Shown here: piece by piece, positions 57,601 to 64,000 of the stretch
How positions within the stretch are numbered: the stretch's first letter is position 1
How the letters are laid out: every line of letters begins with the position of its first letter
Assembly: GCF_001039355.2 (NCBI RefSeq)
Contig: NW_019775970.1
Span: 62,001-126,000, forward strand
DNA from: Lingula anatina
Taxonomy: Eukaryota > Brachiopoda > Lingulata > Lingulida > Lingulidae
Length of the DNA: 64,000 nt
Direction of reading: 5' to 3'
Program-made: the position numbers and the translations under genes
Notes under the pieces: generated by a model
Told to the model about the DNA's origin: nothing
The model's input: the letters and a program-made list of their open reading frames with translations, nothing else
Database searches by the model: none

Positions 57601-59299
57601 ACCACAGTCGCAAGGATTTAAAATGCACTGTTGCATTCATCATAGTCAACGAGTAACTTTGAGCGAGGTCGCCATTGGCTTAAACCCGGGGAGGTTTTGA
57701 AAAGCCATGACACCAGTGAGACCATAATTCCTAGATGATATTCGGTTATGAGACTACCAGCTAGACATTGTATGAGAGGTCATAATACAAATGCACAGCA
57801 ATAAGGTCCTGTATTTCAGTCACGACCCTCAGCTCCTAATTGATAAAATCGTGTAGCTCACATTCGGCCTTCATACTCAGTACGTGCCTTGCTTACAAAC
57901 AACAAACTTAATATAAACCTAGGAAAGAGAATTCTCGAACACGTAATTAGGGGTTTGCTGTTCCTGCAGCTTCATTAAGCATCAGTGTTGTGAACTATTT
58001 TCTACATATTTAAAAAAGCATAAATGTATATTCTCCTTAGTTAAGCTCAATCATATATTGGCAACATTAAACCATAACCTTCTTCGAAAACGTATGTAAG
58101 TAAAAATAACGATTGCTTGTCTGGAAGCATTTGTTTTTAAGATGAAGTTGTGGTTGAAGAAGGAGGTCCATTTCTGTAATTTATTGTTCATGTGTAGATT
58201 CCATTTATCGAGATTTATAAAATATTTTAAGAATAAAAAAACGAGTCAAATGAATATAAAGGGTGGCGCACGTAATCTCACAACAATGGGGTGGAGGAGA
58301 GGTTATATATAAATATATAATTACACGCATCTAGGTGTCAAATATGTTGTTTACAACAGTCTCTCCCTGTTCACGGTTGATGACGCTGAGATTTACAGTG
58401 TGAATCAATGATTAGATCTACCTGAGCATCGCCGACAGGGAACTGTACATCAAAGAATGGTACTTAAGATTCGATTAATAGATAAGAGTGATGTGTGGCT
58501 AAGTTTACTATGACACCTTGAAATCATAAACAGTACGACAGGTACATTTCAGGTGACTGAAACGGAAGCAACCTAGCTACGCAAATTCTCATCTTTTGAG
58601 GTTTATTTTCCCTACACATTTCGTCATAGAATCGATTTAGTTTGGTTAGCTCAAAATGATCCTTAGCTAAGGTTTATAGTAGATAAGTAAATCATACCGT
58701 TTCTAACAAAGCCACAATTCCTATTTCTTCTAAATAGGCATCGTGTTCTGTCTATTTCGTACCAGAGTTTTACGATTATGGGAACAAATGGGAAAGGTGC
58801 AAAGTTTTTTTTATTAAAGTCTGCTGTCACAAAATTTTAAAAAATCCACAATGAACGCTTACAAGTACTATAGAAGAACAATGTTCCTTTAAACAGTCGC
58901 AGTAAATAACTAAAACTAGATAATTAAGTTATTCGTAACATGCTCAAAGATGAAAGCTCTTCGTTGTGCGGAATAATAAAATAAAGGCGTCTTGTTAAAA
59001 GCAGTCTTTTAGATTGTCTTAGTGAAGTCCTTGCTACAGTAATGTCCAGTTAACAGGTAAAAAGGGCGCACTTCCCTCGTTATATACCAGTGGGTGCTGG
59101 AAAATTAAAGATTACTTCTGACCAATGACAGTCGGTCTACCCCAGTGACTCCTCCCGCACCCAACTCCAACCCACCCTACCCTACCCTACTACTTACCTG
59201 TACGCAAAATTATTGCCACAAGTTTAGTTGGACTATTTTAAGCATTGCACAGGGATTTACAGCACTTGTGTTTGGTATCTTCGAGATAAGATATTTGGC
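54671..59299. other. Spacer between divergent BEN and transposase genes
   Basis: About 4.6 kb without a recognised gene. It holds a poly-G run (55,384-55,403) running into A-rich sequence, two ambiguous bases (N at 56,273 and 57,123), a GC-richer patch at 55,840-56,240, and a TATATA motif at about 59,082-59,087 that could serve the transposase gene. A 101-codon plus-strand frame at 56,504-56,809 lacks an ATG and any known domain. Confidence 0.5.
56504..56809 (+). other. Unrecognised open frame, possible terminal exon
   Basis: Open for 101 codons, no ATG at its start, ending LLTF and TAA TAA AG. Composition is less AT-biased than the surroundings and amino acids are well mixed (e.g. MPPGLLELLFENNAQIDFYL). 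No motif recognised, no homologue in the window. It could be a last exon of an unknown gene or chance. Confidence 0.2.
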
Positions 59300-60958
59300 A
59301 TGGCTGGACAAAGGAAAAGTATGAAAGGTGCATACACCGGTCTATCACGGACAACTAAGTGGAGAAAAAAAATTAACAAACACGGCGTCCCTGAACAGAT
59401 AGCACCACCCTCATGCACAACTGACACATTGAGTTCAGAATATGCAGACATCGTTGATTTTGAAGATGTGCACGAGGTTTTGCCTCAGTCTGATGAGTTG
59501 ACAGAGAGTGAGCAACCGCACGAATTCGACGACGTACAAACTGACGAAGATAAGCCATTGTATGAGGGATGCGGTCTTACTGTAGCCAGTAGCATGTTAC
59601 TTATAGTCACCTTCGCTTTACGACACAACTTAACCGGAGTCGCGTTAAGTGACTTGCTTGCTTTGATAGAAATTCACTGCCTGGCCGATAATCTTTGTCG
59701 CAGCACGATGTCGATGTATAGACAATTCTTCCAGACACTAAAGACACCGCTCATTTTCAATTACTATTGCGAAAGTTGTTATATGGATTTAGGACTCTCC
59801 CAGCCGGATGGATGTTCAAACTGCAATGGCACCGTGAAACATTTTCTGAAGATTCCGACTGGGAACCAGTTGGAAAAAATTCTAAGCGGTAAGTGATTTT
59901 TTTTAAAAATCAATAGAGTCTACTATTTTGTCGGTTAATTATACGGGTTTAGGCCTATATAGTTCGAGTTTGTCTACTGGTATGTGAATATCATTGGTAA
60001 ACTTAGTTTGTAGATTTAAACTAGGTCTAATCCAGATTTAATGAAAGTGCAATGTGTCACGCTTCGTTATCGTGCAATTATTTTATTTATTTATTTATTT
60101 ATAATCCTGTTTTACAAGTGTTAAAAAATTGCTTGTTGATCAAGGTTAGCCAGATAATATTCCAAATTTGACCCCTCTGTCATTAAATCTCTGAGAGTAT
60201 TTAAAAAAAATCAGAATTTTTAGCTTCTAATTGGCTTTCGATTAGACCTTCGATTAGCTGTTTAGGCTCACGGCATTCTTGCGCACTCTTGTGATATTCT
60301 TCAGAAAAAAAATCAAGACGAGGACATGGCATTTCGTGAACGATCGTTTATTAATAATGAACACAAAAAGAAGATGATTAATGTTTATTTTGTTAGTACA
60401 TTGGGTGGTTAAATTTGATGCTGATATAAGATCTAAGTAACAACAATAATTTAGCTCGTCTTGGATCGTCTTGGTCTGTAATGGTCAAAAAGTATAAACT
60501 AAAGCGGCGATATATCATTTAACTTTTATGTCAAATTTCAGCACAGTTTAAAGATTATGACATCGTGTGTAAAAGAAGGTGCGGTAATACGAATTATTTT
60601 TCTTAAATATGTGCTCCCAGCTAACAAAAGAGTTGCGTTTGAAAAATGTTTTCAAGGAAGCTGTTGAAATAAGCACTGTTCAGGGCTATTCCGTGGTATA
60701 TTTTTTGGTGGCGTTTTGGTTAGGCATGCCATTGGCACTTCAAAAGAAATTAAAAGAAAAAAAATAATGGTATGTCCACTAACGAAATGTTTGCCCTAGG
60801 TTAATGAGTTATATTAAAGCAAACCCTACAATAGCAAAGGGAAAAGTCATGGTAGCTTAACTGTTAATTTTAATATTAATCCTCCAGTATGTGTTGGAAT
60901 CTAATTTTCAAAATGTACACGGTGGATGGGCCATACCGTGTTTTTTTTTTTGTTTTTG

Positions 60959-60991
<33 letters not shown>

Positions 60992-63900
60992 GTTTGGAAG
61001 GACATTTGACCCTTCAGGTGAACATATTAAAAAAAGTTGAAAGACATTTCTTTAATATTTATATAATTTAATTCAATTTCTCATTGAAGTAGTTCTAAGC
61101 AAAAATGTTTTTATATCTTGTTTGCTCAGCATGTTTGAGGATATTATGAAGTTATAAGTTGTTAGCTTTTGTAGTTACTAGTACTGGGAAAATCATCTTG
61201 GAAGGACAAATTGATATGAATCCATTATTTTATAATCAAATACATATGAATCTAATGCACTTGACTAAATGTAAGAGAGAAGTTATATTTAATGTATATA
61301 GCCTTTATTGTTTAAAATGATCACTATTATGAAAAATATATCAAAAATACCACGGAATGACCCTGATGTTTATCCTCCAAGAAGTAATGAACACAATATT
61401 ACTTTATTAAGTATAACCTAGCTGTTTATCACTTTTTGTTACCATCAGTCCAAAAATAATGAAATCCATGGTGTTAGTTGTCAGCTTAACCTAACCCCAA
61501 TCTCTAATGAACCGCTAGGTGGAGAACAAACAGCACAAAGCTCTTGCAGCCCATACAGTTTGTAAATTTATTTCATCATATATTATTACAGTTTATAGAA
61601 CCTGCTGGTTACATTTATCAGAATAACATTAACAGTGTAGAACATTGGGAAAGCATTCTCCTAATGTTTACAAACAGTTTAAAATAGTGGCAACATTATT
61701 AATATATTCTGTTTTAGCTGGGGCAAAATCACATCAAATTTTTATGGCAAACTTTTTTATTTTGGTATCCCTTTAAAGTTTTAAAAATGCTTTGTTGGTT
61801 TTTAAATCTTTTTTTAAGTAGACTACCTTTAAGAAGTTACTATTAAAATGGCTCATGACCCTTTTTTTTTACAATTTTTAGAATAATTTTCTAAATTTAG
61901 GTTCATGTCATTATTTTTGTGGGCAACATTAGGCCTACATACTTCTAAATAAATTTACATGCACAAATTCACTTTTTAGGACCAGATGTTCTTCAAGAAC
62001 TAAAACAAACCAAAGAAAGCTTACGAGATCGAGATGGGTCTATAAGGGATGTGTATGACGGTCAACTTTACAAAGACCATTTCAACACCTCTGGATATTT
62101 TCAAGGTTTGTACAGAAAACTTCATTGTATAGAATTATTGTACTGTATTTTACTCATGATTGTTTTGAATTTAGAAGGTCTTTTAAAAATCAGACCTGAG
62201 GTAATCTGCCCCCTGGCTGTCACTGTCATTGGTTAAACTAGGAAGCCACTGCATAAAACCAAGTAAATTAATATAAATATGTATATGTAATATGTATTTT
62301 CAGGATGTTCCAGTGAGCTCAATGAGCTACATTTATCCTTACAAGTGAACACTGATGGAGCAGCTTTATTCCGTTCATCAAAGTTTAGTGTGTGGCCACT
62401 GTATGCTGTGATCAATGAGTTACCCCCTAAGAAAAGGTATGACATGATTAATCATCAAGATTTACTCCACTCAAAATGCAAACACAATAAAAAGGGGAAA
62501 AGTTAAAAAAAACACCTAAAAGTGAAATATGCATCAGAAGAAAACGTTCCTATACATAATTTAAAATCACAAAAAATTATTTGTATATGACATTTGCTGT
62601 GTTATTACTGCATAAAATTGGACTATAGAGAAGCCTATTTTTTGTTTTTTATTCAGTCCTTCTTGTGACATAACCAAAATGACCTACAGTTGCCACTGAG
62701 GAAAAAGTGTCAATTGTTTAAGTCAGTAATTAATTGCCTGGTATTGTAAAGCAAATCTTGTACCTTACTTATGGTCTGTTAATTTCAGTACCACCAGGAT
62801 TACATTTAATTTAAAATGTTTATGTGAAAGAGACACCCTTGCTTAAATCTAGTATTAAACAATGAGCACCTGCATTATTGAGCATGTGGAATTATTCAAG
62901 TATGTTATTAGGGCTTTGATCCTACAATCTAAAAATATATTTTATGTCCTATTTCTGCTTTGCTTTCTTAGGTACACTAGAGATAACAGGTTGTTTCTTG
63001 GCTTATGGTTTGGTTATCAGAAACCAAATATGAAACTTTTCCTGGGATCTTTGTTGAATGAATTCCATTCATTATTTGAAGGTATTTATAACCATCTTAA
63101 TGCTATTTCGCTTATCAAATCCATAGTTGTAATATATACAGCAATATATAGTATTACATCTCAAAAATTGGTTTCATGTACATCAGGCTTTTTTGTTTGT
63201 TCATAATAGAGATATGAGGTATAGATAAGTTTGGTTTAAACCCTTTTACAGATGCTGCAAACACACTCATAAATCTGACTTTAGTGGTACCGCACTAGGG
63301 TATTTAACATGACAAACATTTAATAAGGCTGGCATTTCATTATGATTATTTTTGACATTCTAATAAATTAATGATTTTCAGTTTCAGTGAAGTACTTGGC
63401 ATGAGTTAATTATTTTTTTGTTTATATTTAAGGTGTGAGCATGACCATCACTTCTGTACCAACAAAAGTGCGCGCCATCATAATTTCATCAGTAGCAGAT
63501 GCTCCTGCACGATGTCTCATGAGTGAAATGGTGCAGTTTAATGGAAACTTTGGGTGCCCATGTTGTTATAGCAGAGGTGAAACTTGTTTTTTAAGTGAGC
63601 GTGGAAAATCACACATCTATCCTTTTGAAACTGACCAAGAATCAGGCCATGCACAGACTCGAACACATAAGGATACGCTGAAATATGCTGCTGAGGTTGA
63701 GAGAAACTATTTGAATGGAAAGCGTAGAGAAGTGCAACCAATAATGGGTGTCAAAGGAGTGTCTATGATGTCATTTTTGCCTAAATTTGATATAATTAGA
63801 GGCCAGAGTATTGATTATATGCATTGCGTTCTTCTCGGTTTAGTGAAAATGATGATCTCTTTATGGGTCGGAGCAGACACAAGGAATGAAAAATGGTCAT

Positions 63901-64000
63901 TATATTCTATGATCGAGACAGTGAACATGAGATTGAAAAACATGGCCCCAAACATGGCCCCAAACATTTCTCATTTCCCGCATGCCTAGAGGAATTGATA
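59300..64000 (+). CDS. Tnp2-family (CACTA-type) transposase gene, 5' part
   Basis: Exons 59,300-59,888, 61,980-62,105, 62,304-62,436, 62,972-63,081 and 63,433 to beyond the window; all GT-AG and phases agree. ATG at 59,300 (GGCATGG) is the first in frame. Exon 1: basic N-terminus, acidic linker, then LTVASSMLLIVTFALRHNLT and a zinc ribbon (YYCESC...GCSNC). Exon 3 has NTDGAALFRSSKFSVWPLY, where the first catalytic Asp of this family sits. Exon 5: ADAPARCLM, FGCPCCY, a YPFE/RTH region, KGVSMMSFLPKFDIIRGQSI and DYMHCVLLG. These are the diagnostic blocks of Tnp2-type DDE transposases. The frame breaks near 63,965: it runs into TAG at 63,987, while the expected ISRMPRGID continues in another frame. 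Introns within the transposase are notable. Confidence 0.85.
60941..60987. repeat. Poly-T tract in transposase intron 1
   Basis: Nearly pure T run with two G interruptions, inside the 2.1-kb first intron. The rest of this intron (59,889-61,979) is AT-rich with no recognised gene. Confidence 0.9.
63941..63964 (+). repeat. 12-bp tandem duplication in the transposase exon
   Basis: CATGGCCCCAAA occurs twice in a row (encoding MAPN-MAPN). In itself it preserves frame, but a frameshift follows immediately, so replication slippage or assembly error is likely in this spot. Confidence 0.8.

Noticed and set aside
1-64000. tRNA, rRNA or other structured RNA genes
   Set aside because: None recognised by eye on either strand; a covariance-model scan was not possible here.

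Overview
The window is nuclear DNA from a multicellular animal. Genes are split by GT-AG introns, intergenic DNA is AT-rich and full of microsatellites, and LINE, LTR and DNA-transposon debris is present. The overall look is that of a marine or aquatic invertebrate (mollusc-like or another non-vertebrate), but nothing here fixes the phylum.

Positions 1-47,218 are a rearranged array of one family: small secreted proteins of about 203-209 residues with a signal peptide and EF-hand calcium-binding loops. There are two subfamilies, called A and B here. Five copies have an intact reading frame and normal splice sites: B0 at 8,542-9,417 (-), A2 at 17,505-18,773 (-), A3 at 20,803-21,798 (-), B1 at 23,499-24,381 (-) and A5 at 44,979-46,022 (+). 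A sixth, B2 at 35,166-36,054 (-), has lost its expected splice donor. The rest are an end fragment at position 1, pseudogenes near 2.0-2.5, 43.1-43.6 and 43.9-44.4 kb, an orphan signal exon at 12.7 kb, and 50-80 bp scraps at 1.8, 26.2 and 37.8 kb. Loops 1, 3 and 4 are canonical and loop 2 is degenerate, the layout of sarcoplasmic calcium-binding proteins and coelenterazine photoproteins. Subfamily A copies carry a common promoter and upstream block, usually with a TAGA microsatellite; the block also occurs without a gene at several places. Two direct segments of about 6 kb (22.7-28.7 and 34.1-40.1 kb) carry B1 and B2, and a third copy near 30.6-32.5 kb has lost its B gene. Transposon material lies between: a LINE remnant (11.2-12.3 kb), an LTR-retroelement protease/RT fragment (41.0-41.7 kb), an inverted repeat pair (9.6-10.3 and 41.8-42.6 kb), MITE-like elements with CCCGTCACACT ends, and several elements built from one short word repeated in both orientations.

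At about 47,218 the array stops inside one of its own repeat units and unrelated DNA begins. It opens with GCAGTAG words and about 17 copies of a 50-56 bp repeat centred on the palindrome CTCCGCGGAG. Next comes a many-exon gene on the minus strand (48.8-54.55 kb) encoding coiled coils and a C-terminal BEN domain, then about 4.7 kb without a recognised gene, then a plus-strand gene of the Tnp2 (CACTA-type) transposase family from 59.3 kb past the window end. The two genes diverge from a shared spacer. My leading hypothesis is that 47.2 kb to beyond 64 kb is one large transposon, with the repeat array as a subterminal binding region and the BEN protein as accessory factor. The right end is outside the window, so this is not proven.
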